Assembly (NCBI GenBank): GCA_027924025.1
Contig: AP026970.1
Span: 1,200,501 to 1,264,500 of the forward strand
From: Comamonadaceae bacterium OS-4
GTDB taxonomy: Bacteria > Pseudomonadota > Gammaproteobacteria > Burkholderiales > Burkholderiaceae_C
Direction of reading: 5' to 3'
Length of the DNA stretch: 64,000 nt
A program made the translations under genes and the position numbers. A model generated the notes under the pieces. The model worked only from the letters and a program-made list of their open reading frames with translations, was not told the origin of the DNA and made no database searches. Within the stretch, counting starts at the first letter, position 1. The number at the start of each line of letters is the position of its first letter. Shown piece by piece: positions 28,780 through 35,710 of this stretch.

Positions 28780-30192
28780 ATGAAGAAACCCACCTCCGCC
28801 CGTCCCCAGTCCTCCACACCCTCCGTAAAACCCGCTGACAGCGGTTTCGCTTACACCCGCGCTTTTTTCGAAACCCGCGTGGATGCCGCGTTGGCCCACG
28901 CCAAAAAACTGGGTGCCAGCGATGCCGGGGCCGAGGTGTCGGAAGGTTGTGGCCTGAGCGTTTCCGTTCGCAATGGCGAACTCGAAAATGTGGAGCGCAA
29001 TCGGGACAAGTCTTTGGGCGTCACGGTTTACCTCGGCAATCGCCGGGGTAATGCGAGCACCTCTGATTTTTCGGATGCGGCGATTGAGCAGACGGTGCGT
29101 GCCGCCTATGACATCGCCCGTTTCACGGCAGAAGATCCGTTTGCCAGTCTGCCCGATGCGGACGATATCGTGCCGGTCTCCGAGCGCGAACGCGAGTTGG
29201 ATTTGTTTTTTCCATGGGCCGTGACCAGTGAGCAGGCTGCTGCCCTCGCGCTGGAATGCGAAGCCGCCGCACTGGGTGTGAGCAAGCGCATCACCAATAG
29301 TGAAGGCGCGGCGGTATCTGCCCAGCAATCGCATTTCTTCAGTGCACACACCCGCGGATTCCGGGGTGGCTATGCGTCTTCCCGCCATTCGTATTCGGTC
29401 TCGCCGATTGCCGGCAAGGGCAAGGACATGCAGCGCGACGCATGGTTCAGCTCCATGCGCTCTGCAGACGAGTTGGCTTCGCCCCAAGCGGTGGGTCGCT
29501 ATGCGGCAGAGCGCGCATTGAGCCGCTTGAAGGCCCGCAAGATCGCCACGGTAGAGTGCCCTGTGTTGTTTGAATCGCCGCTCGCTGCCGGTTTGTTGGG
29601 CGCTTTTGTCCAAGCTGTCAGTGGTGGCGCCCTCTACCGCAAGAGTACCTTTCTGCTCGACTCGTTGGGCAAGCAAGTGCTGCCCAAGCACATCGACATT
29701 CAGGAAGACCCGTTTGTGTTGCGCGGCAAGGGCAGCTCCCCATTCGACGACGAGGGTGTGCGTGTGCAGCCCCGCAAGGTGGTCGATGCCGGCCGGGTGC
29801 AGGGCTACTTTTTGAGCAGCTATTCCGCCCGCAAGCTGGGTATGCGCACCACCGGCAACTCCGGTGGCTCCCATAATTTGACCTTTACCTCCCGCTTGAC
29901 CAAGGCGGGCGATGATCTCGATGCCATGCTGCAAAAGCTCGGTACCGGCCTGTTTGTCACCGAGTTGATGGGGCAGGGCGTGAACTACGTCACGGGCGAT
30001 TACAGCCGTGGCGCCAGCGGTTTTTGGGTCGAGAACGGGCGCATTGCTTATCCGGTCCACGAAATCACCATCGCCGGCAACATGAAAGACATGCTCAAAG
30101 GCATTGAGTCAGTCGGCGCCGACGCCTACAACTACGGAGCCAAAACGGTAGGCTCTGTGCTGCTGAATCGCATGAAAGTGGCAGGTAGCTGA
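28780..30192 (+). CDS. pmbA: PmbA/TldE metalloprotease subunit
   Basis: A 470-residue TldE/PmbA protein. With TldD it forms a heterodimeric protease that matures modified peptides and degrades the CcdA antitoxin in E. coli. Typical stretches are SVSVRNGELENVERNRDKSLGV, SPLAAGLLGAFVQAVSGGALYRK, RVQGYFLSSYSARKLG and NNxG-like TGNSGGSHN. The metal-binding HExxH is on TldD, which is not in this window. The link to CcdA turnover is notable because a ccdAB-like pair lies at 15.5-16.1 kb. An N-terminal ~22-residue Ser/Pro tail precedes the conserved part. Confidence 0.94.
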   Translation: MKKPTSARPQSSTPSVKPADSGFAYTRAFFETRVDAALAHAKKLGASDAGAEVSEGCGLSVSVRNGELENVERNRDKSLGVTVYLGNRRGNASTSDFSDAAIEQTVRAAYDIARFTAEDPFASLPDADDIVPVSERERELDLFFPWAVTSEQAAALALECEAAALGVSKRITNSEGAAVSAQQSHFFSAHTRGFRGGYASSRHSYSVSPIAGKGKDMQRDAWFSSMRSADELASPQAVGRYAAERALSRLKARKIATVECPVLFESPLAAGLLGAFVQAVSGGALYRKSTFLLDSLGKQVLPKHIDIQEDPFVLRGKGSSPFDDEGVRVQPRKVVDAGRVQGYFLSSYSARKLGMRTTGNSGGSHNLTFTSRLTKAGDDLDAMLQKLGTGLFVTELMGQGVNYVTGDYSRGASGFWVENGRIAYPVHEITIAGNMKDMLKGIESVGADAYNYGAKTVGSVLLNRMKVAGS

Positions 30193-30202
30193 AAGGGTAT
30201 TT

Positions 30203-31000
30203 ATGCGGCGATTTGCAGTCGGAGTGGGTGCCCTCGCGGTGTTTGCCGGGCAACTGGCATGGTCTCAAACTCCAGCAAATACCACCCGCACCTTGCACCC
30301 GTGGCAAGCGCCCATGCCTGCCGGGAACGCAGAAGCGTATTTCACCAACCTCAAGTCCGGGGACCGGATTGAAACGCCTTACGTCTTGAAGTTCGGCTTG
30401 TCCGGGGGCTGGGGTCTGGCGCCGATCTCCAAGCCCATGGGGGGCAAAAGCGGCCACCACCATTTGCTGGTGAATCGCGATTTGCCGCTGGACTTCAAGG
30501 CGGCGCTCCCCTTTAACGAGCAGTACATCCACTTTGGCAAAGGCCAAATGGAAACCGTGCTCACGCTGGCCCCGGGAACCTACACCTTGCGGATGCTGTT
30601 GGCCGATGACAAGCATCTACCCCATTTCGTGTACAGCAAGCCTTTGAAGGTCACGATCACCAAGAAAAACTCCGTAGACTCCAAATCATTGGTCAAGCCC
30701 GGGTTGGCATTGATGCTGTCTGTGGGCGAGCAGAAGCCGCCATTCCGGGTGCAGTTCCATGCTTCCGGCCTGAATGTCGGCCATGCCGCACAGCAGGAAA
30801 AAGACACGGGCCATTTCAAGCTCACCGTCACCAGCAAGACGGGCGCGGTGGCTGAAATGGACTTTGTGGAGGGACAAACCGAAGCATGGTTGGCCCCGCC
30901 CGCCGGGGATTACACCCTCAAGCTGGACTTCGTCGACAACCTGAATCCCCAGCAAGTGTTGACAGGGCCGGTCACGGCCACTGTCAAAGTGAAGCCTTAG
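30203..31000 (+). CDS. Periplasmic DUF4399 protein
   Basis: A 265-residue exported protein with signal peptide MRRFAVGVGALAVFAGQLAW ending at SQT. The first half matches DUF4399: FTNLKSGDRIETPYVLKFGL, then the hallmark GHHHLLVNRDLP and TLAPGTYTLRMLLADD. The second half repeats the beta-sandwich theme (VGEQKPPFRVQFHASGLNVG... PAGDYTLKLDF) without the HHH motif, so this may be a two-domain version. Function of the family is unknown; the histidines suggest metal binding. Its stop overlaps the convergent yqeY stop. Confidence 0.75.
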   Translation: MRRFAVGVGALAVFAGQLAWSQTPANTTRTLHPWQAPMPAGNAEAYFTNLKSGDRIETPYVLKFGLSGGWGLAPISKPMGGKSGHHHLLVNRDLPLDFKAALPFNEQYIHFGKGQMETVLTLAPGTYTLRMLLADDKHLPHFVYSKPLKVTITKKNSVDSKSLVKPGLALMLSVGEQKPPFRVQFHASGLNVGHAAQQEKDTGHFKLTVTSKTGAVAEMDFVEGQTEAWLAPPAGDYTLKLDFVDNLNPQQVLTGPVTATVKVKP

Positions 31001-31443
31001 CCCGCCAGTGCGGCCTTGACGGCTGCGGACACGGTTCCCATTTCGGCTTTGCCGGCCAATTTGGTTTTGACCGCACCCATGACCTTGCCCATGTCGCCGG
31101 GGCCCGAGGCCCCCAGCTCTGCCACGATGGCCTTGACTTCCGCCAGCACCTCGTCAGCGCTCATGCGTTGTGGCAAATAGGCTTGCAGCACTTTCATTTC
31201 AGCCGCTTCTTTGTCAGCCAGCTCTTGGCGTTCCGCTTTCACGAAGGCCTCAATCGAGTCCTTGCGTTGCTTGATCAGTTTGTCGACGATGGCGACCACC
31301 ATCGCGTCGTCCAGCTCCACGCGCTCATCGACTTCCTTTTGTTTCAAGGCGGCCAGCAGCAGGCGGATAGTGCCCAGGCGCTCGCTGTCTTTGGCGCGCA
31401 TGGCGGTTTTCATGTCTTCGGTGATCTGGTCTTTGAGGGACAT
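30997..31443 (-). CDS. yqeY: GatB/YqeY domain protein
   Basis: A 148-residue protein of the YqeY family, related to the tRNA-binding tail of GatB. It starts MSLKDQITEDMKTAMRAKDS, continues RLGTIRLLLAALKQKEVDER and ends in the GDMGKVMGAVKTKL...ADMGTVSAAVK-type helix. The role is uncertain; it commonly sits in the rpsU-yqeY-dnaG cluster, and here it follows rpsU. The longer reading upstream runs through the rpsU terminator and is not used. Confidence 0.92.
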   Translation of the reverse strand: MSLKDQITEDMKTAMRAKDSERLGTIRLLLAALKQKEVDERVELDDAMVVAIVDKLIKQRKDSIEAFVKAERQELADKEAAEMKVLQAYLPQRMSADEVLAEVKAIVAELGASGPGDMGKVMGAVKTKLAGKAEMGTVSAAVKAALAG

Positions 31444-31488
31444 AGCGGTGCTTCCTGAGAGTGAAACAAAAGGGGGGAGTTCAAAATG

Positions 31489-31520
31489 AAAAAAGCCCGC
31501 CGGAGCGTCCCCAGGCGAGC
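31489..31520 (-). terminator. Intrinsic terminator after rpsU
   Basis: On the minus strand GCTCGCC pairs with GGCGGGC (one G-T pair) around a 12-base loop and is followed by six T. It separates rpsU from yqeY, so read-through would be partial. Confidence 0.8.
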
Positions 31521-31564
31521 TTTTGTGGGCTGCGTAGCTCGTGAGAGCGACCAAGCCGCGAAGA

Positions 31565-31777
31565 TTAATACATCTTCTTAGGGAGTTGCATGCTGCGGAT
31601 GCGCTTGTAATTACGCTTCACAGCAGCTGCCTTCTTGCGCTTGCGCTCAGCAGTGGGCTTTTCGTAGAACTCGCGGGCGCGCAGGTCTGTCAGCAAACCC
31701 AATTTTTCGATGGTGCGCTTGAAGCGACGCAGTGCTACGTCAAAGGGCTCGTTTTCTTTTACACGGATCGTTGTCAT
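31565..31777 (-). CDS. rpsU: 30S ribosomal protein S21
   Basis: A 70-residue basic protein beginning [20 protein letters not shown] and ending in a Lys/Arg-rich helix ([20 protein letters not shown]). It matches S21, which helps 16S rRNA pair with mRNA leaders. It is followed by a terminator and yqeY. Confidence 0.97.
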   Translation of the reverse strand: MTTIRVKENEPFDVALRRFKRTIEKLGLLTDLRAREFYEKPTAERKRKKAAAVKRNYKRIRSMQLPKKMY

Positions 31778-31916
31778 TACGTAATGAATTCCAAAATATG
31801 CTGTTCGTTGGCATGAGGGAAGATCGGGCCCTGCACGTCTGAATCAGCGAAATGTCCCCATCTGTTATTGCTTAACTAGTATTGGCCGATGGGGGTTCTG
31901 CCAGAAGAGCCTGCGA

Positions 31917-33161
31917 TTATAGCGCCTTCAGGCGGGCTGCCAAGCCATGCGCGCACGCAAAGCCGCTGGCCCAGGCCCATTGGAAGTTGTATCCGCCCAA
32001 CCAGCCGGTGACATCGGTCACTTCACCGATGAAAAACAGGCCCGGCTGTTGGCTCTCCAGGGTCTGGCTGGACAAGACTTTGGTGTCTACACCGCCCGCG
32101 GTGACCTCGGCTTTGCGATAGCCCTCGGTGCCGGTGGGCGTGAGTTCCCAGCGAGAAAGGCGCTCGGCCAGTGCGTTCAAGGCCTTGTCGCTGGCCTCAT
32201 TCACGGGGCGCTGCCAATCATGCCCCCAGGTGGGGCCCTGGTTCACCCAGGTATCGGCAAGGCGGCTGGGCACCAGGCCTGCCAGCTCATTGGCCACCCG
32301 TTTGCGCGAGCTGCTTTTGGCCTGCGAGAGGTGTTGTGCCAAGTCCACAGTGGGCGCCAGGTTGAGGCGGATAGGCGTGCCCTCGGCCCAGTAACTGGAG
32401 ATTTGCAGCACCCCGGGGCCGGACAGGCCGCGGTGGGTGAAGAGCAAATCTTCGCGGAACGACATGCTGCTTTTCTTGCTGCCGGTTGCAATGTCGACCG
32501 GCAGCGACAAGCCTGACAACTCGGCGAACGGGGCCCACGAGGTTTCGTCGAAAGTGAGCGGGACCAGCGCCGGGCGCGGGGTGATCAGCGGCAGGTTGAA
32601 CTGTTTGGCGACCCGGTAGCCGAAATCGGTCGCGCCGATCTTGGGGATCGACAAGCCGCCGGTAGCAATCACCAACGCTGCGCAGTGGATGGTGCCGCGG
32701 TCACTATCAATTTCATAGCTGCTCGCGCAGTTTCCATGGGGGCTAGAGGCCGAAAAGCGTATGTTTTTGACGCTGCAAGGTTGCCAGCGCTCCACACCAC
32801 CTGCGGCGCACTCGGCCAGCAGCATGGCAATCAGGTCTTCGGCAGAGCGGTCGCAAAAGAGCTGACCCTTGTGTTTCTCGTGGAAGGCGATGCCGTGTTT
32901 TTTGACGAGCGCCACAAAGTCAGCGGGTGTGTAGCGCGAAAGAGCGGATTTGGCAAAGCGCGGGTTCTCGCTGATGAAGTTGGCCGCACTCACGTCCATG
33001 TTCGTGAAGTTGCTGCGCCCGCCCCCGGAAATGCGAATCTTCTCGGCGACTTTCTCGCTATGGTCGAGCACCAGCACCTTCAGCCCGAGCTGACCCGCCA
33101 CACCGGCGCAAAACAAACCGGCAGCCCCGGCACCCACGATCACCACGTCAAAACTATGCAT
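31917..33161 (-). CDS. HI0933/YhiN-type FAD-dependent oxidoreductase
   Basis: A 414-residue flavoprotein. The Rossmann motif VVIVGAGAAGLFCAGVAGQLG binds FAD. KIRISGGGRSNFTNMDV, ALVIATGGLSIPKIGATDFGY and the C-terminal GEVTDVTGWLGGYNFQWAWASG are hallmarks of the HI0933/YhiN/BaiN-like family. The reaction is not established for this branch. A copy of the dispersed repeat (32701-32751) lies in frame inside a surface region (SSPHGNCASSYEIDSDRGT). It follows the PilJ gene in the same direction but is probably not part of the nitrate pathway. Confidence 0.88.
   Translation of the reverse strand: MHSFDVVIVGAGAAGLFCAGVAGQLGLKVLVLDHSEKVAEKIRISGGGRSNFTNMDVSAANFISENPRFAKSALSRYTPADFVALVKKHGIAFHEKHKGQLFCDRSAEDLIAMLLAECAAGGVERWQPCSVKNIRFSASSPHGNCASSYEIDSDRGTIHCAALVIATGGLSIPKIGATDFGYRVAKQFNLPLITPRPALVPLTFDETSWAPFAELSGLSLPVDIATGSKKSSMSFREDLLFTHRGLSGPGVLQISSYWAEGTPIRLNLAPTVDLAQHLSQAKSSSRKRVANELAGLVPSRLADTWVNQGPTWGHDWQRPVNEASDKALNALAERLSRWELTPTGTEGYRKAEVTAGGVDTKVLSSQTLESQQPGLFFIGEVTDVTGWLGGYNFQWAWASGFACAHGLAARLKAL
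32701..32751 (+). repeat. Dispersed ~50 bp repeat, copy 5, inside the HI0933-type oxidoreductase
   Basis: TCACTATCAATTTCATAGC, TGCTCGCGCAGTTT, then GGGGCTAGAGGCC. The first hairpin GCTAT(G)/ATAGC is well preserved except the first base. It lies on the strand opposite to the gene. Confidence 0.65.
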
Positions 33162-33221
33162 AGGCGCGCAGTGTAGGCGACGGCAAGGGTCTATGGGGGG
33201 GGCGGAGATACGACCTTTGCG

Positions 33222-33902
33222 CTAGGCGTGCTGCGACTTGCGATCTGCCAGATGGATGGCCTTTTGGGTCAATCGGTCGACCTCGGTACTGATGCCCGAA
33301 AGCACATTGGCCACCACCGCAAACTCTCGCCCCTTGTCACCGGCACGGGCTGCAATGACTTGGGCATTGAAACTCACGATCTTGGCTTCCCTGGCGATGG
33401 TGTGGATGTCCGACACGATCCCGCTGAGTTCTTTGAACAGGTTGTCCGATTGGGCTTGGGCAATTGAGTCAAAGGTGCTGGTGGCTTTGTTGAGCGCATT
33501 CAGGACCGTGTCGTTGTCGGCCACCATGTCGGCCAAGAGGGCACGCGCATCGCCTTTGCGGCTGATGGTGTCGAGGGTGCGGCGCATCCGGTCGATGAAG
33601 GTTTCTATCGTCACTCCGATGCCTTGTGGCCCTTCGTACACCGCGCGCAACTGGCGGGCACTGAGCGGCTCGTAGTGGGTGAGGGTAGCCAGCAGTTTGG
33701 CCTCGCTGTCACAAAACAGCTGAAATGTTTTTTTGGCGGCTTGCAATTGGGTGGTGTCGCCGTGCGACGCCAATAAGGCTTGCATGATGACCCGCTGTGA
33801 CAGCATGCGCTGGCGGGCTGCCAGGTTGAGGTCCGACAAAGGCGCATTGGCACCCGGGGCGGGGGCAACGGCAGGTGCAAGCGTGGTTGCGGGGTGCGAC
33901 AT
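33222..33902 (-). CDS. Soluble PilJ-domain protein with a short chemoreceptor-like signalling hairpin
   Basis: A ~226-residue protein without signal peptide or membrane helix. Residues ~24-150 are a PilJ-type four-helix unit carrying LNLAARQRMLSQRV, similar to the P-box of the nitrate sensors NarX/NarQ. Residues ~165-215 (TIAREAKIVSFNAQVIAARA then DKGREFAVVANVLSGIS) copy the tip of a methyl-accepting chemotaxis protein, which normally contacts CheA/CheW. It lies 54 bases downstream of cobA, at the end of the nirB-nasA run, so it is probably coexpressed with nitrate assimilation. The ATG at 33902 is chosen; a GTG at 33932 is possible. It could be a cytosolic nitrate chemoreceptor. Confidence 0.75.
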   Translation of the reverse strand: MSHPATTLAPAVAPAPGANAPLSDLNLAARQRMLSQRVIMQALLASHGDTTQLQAAKKTFQLFCDSEAKLLATLTHYEPLSARQLRAVYEGPQGIGVTIETFIDRMRRTLDTISRKGDARALLADMVADNDTVLNALNKATSTFDSIAQAQSDNLFKELSGIVSDIHTIAREAKIVSFNAQVIAARAGDKGREFAVVANVLSGISTEVDRLTQKAIHLADRKSQHA

Positions 33903-33956
33903 GGGCAACTGGTGCGTGGTGAGGGTGCCCACAACGCCGCAAGTTGCGTGCCGGTT

Positions 33957-34766
33957 TCAGTGGGCGCGTTGGGCGCCGGCAGAGGCTCCGGTGGTGGTGT
34001 CGGCTTGCGCAGCAGCCAACAAGCCGCTCATCACATCGCCCACCACGATCACGCTCGGGCTGGCCAAATGTTCGCGAACGATGGTGTCCTGCAGCTCGCC
34101 CAATGTGCAAACTGCGTGGCGCTGGTGCGGCAGGCTGGCGTTTTGAATGACGGCTACCGGCGTGCTGGCTGCCAAGCCTTGTAGCAGTCCGGCCTGAATG
34201 TCGGCAGCGCCGCTCACGCCCATGTAGATCACCAGCGTCAGTTTGGCCTGGCGGGCCGCTGTGGCCAGTGCAGGCCAGTCGGTGCCGCTGTCGCCGGGTT
34301 TGGCGTGGCCGGTGACAAACACCACGCCATGCGCATGTTCGCGGTGGGTGAGCGGCACGTTGAGGGAGGTCACAGCCGCCAGTCCGGCGGTCACGCCATT
34401 GACTACCGATACGCGGATGCCGGCTTCTTCAAGGTGCTCCACCTCTTCGCCGCCGCGGCCAAAGATGAAGGGGTCGCCGCCCTTGAGTCGCACCACGTTT
34501 TCGCCTTCTAGGGCGGCGGTGATCATCAGGCGTTCGATGAAGGACTGGGGGGTCGACTTGCAGCCACCGCGCTTGCCCACATGGACGATGCGGGCCGCCG
34601 GGTTGGCGTGGGCCACGATGGCGTCGTTCACCAAGTCGTCCACCAGCAGTACGGTGGCTTGCTGGATGGCTTTCAAGGCCTTGAGGGTGAGCAACTCCGG
34701 GTCGCCGGGGCCGGCGCCCACGAGGGTGACATGGCCTGCGGCCGGCGTGTTCAGGGTGTTTGTCAT
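33957..34766 (-). CDS. cobA: Uroporphyrinogen-III C-methyltransferase
   Basis: A 269-residue SUMT enzyme that methylates uroporphyrinogen III twice to give precorrin-2 on the way to siroheme, the cofactor of NirB. Motifs are VTLVGAGPGDPELLTLKA, the VRLKGGDPFIFGRGGEE block, GVTAGLAAVTSLNVPLTHRE and TLVIYMG. It is the short form without the CysG dehydrogenase/ferrochelatase part. The ATG overlaps the ybiB stop (ATGA), which ties it to the nirB-nirD-nasA operon. Confidence 0.95.
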   Translation of the reverse strand: MTNTLNTPAAGHVTLVGAGPGDPELLTLKALKAIQQATVLLVDDLVNDAIVAHANPAARIVHVGKRGGCKSTPQSFIERLMITAALEGENVVRLKGGDPFIFGRGGEEVEHLEEAGIRVSVVNGVTAGLAAVTSLNVPLTHREHAHGVVFVTGHAKPGDSGTDWPALATAARQAKLTLVIYMGVSGAADIQAGLLQGLAASTPVAVIQNASLPHQRHAVCTLGELQDTIVREHLASPSVIVVGDVMSGLLAAAQADTTTGASAGAQRAH

Positions 34767-35668
34767 AGTGCTTGGTGCAACTGCAAGATGTGCGCCACTT
34801 GCTCTGCAATCGGGGCAGGAACCGGGCTCTCTCCGTTCAATACCGATTGTATGTAGGCCGCGGTGCTGACCGCATCGATCGCGGTGGGCAGCTCTGGCAG
34901 CGTTGTCAACGAGCCGGCCTGGTAGGCCTGCAGGTCGGTCGCCTTGCCGGCCAAGAAGGCTTGCATCTTGGGGGTGCGGCGGGCGTCGGCCACCGCTTCG
35001 CCCTCGGTGCCGCGGATCAGCAGGGCGTTGGCTTGCACCAGGGCGAAGGTGTCCGCCATGGACACCGCATATTCGGGGTGGGTGTAGCTGCTCACCAGCA
35101 GGGCGGGGCCGTCCACCGGGTTCATGAGTTTGACGAGGCTGTGGGCCGGGTTGCGCAGGTTCACCACGCGGCGCACATCCAGCAGGCGCTGCAGGCCGGG
35201 TAGCAGTGTACCGGTCGGTACAAAGGCCACACTGCCATTTGCTATTCTTTTGGTAGCTGCTTGCGAAGATATACCGAGGGCTGCAAGCACTTCAGACACA
35301 AAAACCCGCTTGTCCTCGGTGGCGGTGCCGTGGATCAGCACCGGCAGGCCCTCGCGCGCCACCAGCAGGGCCAGGAGCGGCGTGAGCAGGGGCAGCTTGC
35401 GCGCACCGTTGTAACTGGGGATGACGACCACCGGCACATCGCTGGCGGGCAGCAGGGCCATGCGGCTGCGCACAGCGTCCAGAAACCCGGCCATTTCTTC
35501 CGCGGTTTCGCCCTTAATGCGCATGGCCAGGCAAAAGGCGCCCACTTCGAGGTCGGTGACGGTGCCGTCGAGCACTTGGCCCAGCAGGTCGGCCGCCTGC
35601 GTGCAGTTGAGCGCACGCGCGCCGTCTTTGCCGCGACCGATTTCTTTGATGTAGTTGCCAATAGCCAT
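34763..35668 (-). CDS. ybiB: YbiB, TrpD-like DNA-binding protein
   Basis: A 301-residue protein of the glycosyltransferase family 3 fold, like anthranilate phosphoribosyltransferase but of the YbiB/TrpD2 type. E. coli YbiB binds nucleic acid rather than making tryptophan. Landmarks are LLGQVLDGTVTDLEVGAFCLAMRIKGE, VIPSYNGARKLPLLTPLLALL and LRNPAHSLVKLMNP. The glycine-rich PRPP-binding loop of true TrpD is not evident. It lies between nasA and cobA and overlaps cobA by four bases. A diverged copy of the dispersed repeat is in frame near ISSQAATKRIANGSV. Confidence 0.87.
   Translation of the reverse strand: MAIGNYIKEIGRGKDGARALNCTQAADLLGQVLDGTVTDLEVGAFCLAMRIKGETAEEMAGFLDAVRSRMALLPASDVPVVVIPSYNGARKLPLLTPLLALLVAREGLPVLIHGTATEDKRVFVSEVLAALGISSQAATKRIANGSVAFVPTGTLLPGLQRLLDVRRVVNLRNPAHSLVKLMNPVDGPALLVSSYTHPEYAVSMADTFALVQANALLIRGTEGEAVADARRTPKMQAFLAGKATDLQAYQAGSLTTLPELPTAIDAVSTAAYIQSVLNGESPVPAPIAEQVAHILQLHQAL
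35239..35289 (+). repeat. Dispersed ~50 bp repeat, copy 6, inside ybiB
   Basis: TTGCTATTCTTTTGGTAGC, TGCTTGCGAAGATAT, then GAGGGCTGCAAGC. The first hairpin (GCTAT/GTAGC) is clear and the 3' part is more diverged. It is opposite in strand to ybiB and keeps the frame. Confidence 0.6.
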
Positions 35669-35710
35669 GCCGCGATTGTCGGTGAAGCCTGATAACTTTC
35701 GGCTATGTCC

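Noticed and set aside
34763..35668. Anthranilate phosphoribosyltransferase (trpD)
   Set aside because: The fold is similar, but the PRPP-binding glycine loop is not evident and the context is nitrate assimilation, so YbiB fits better.
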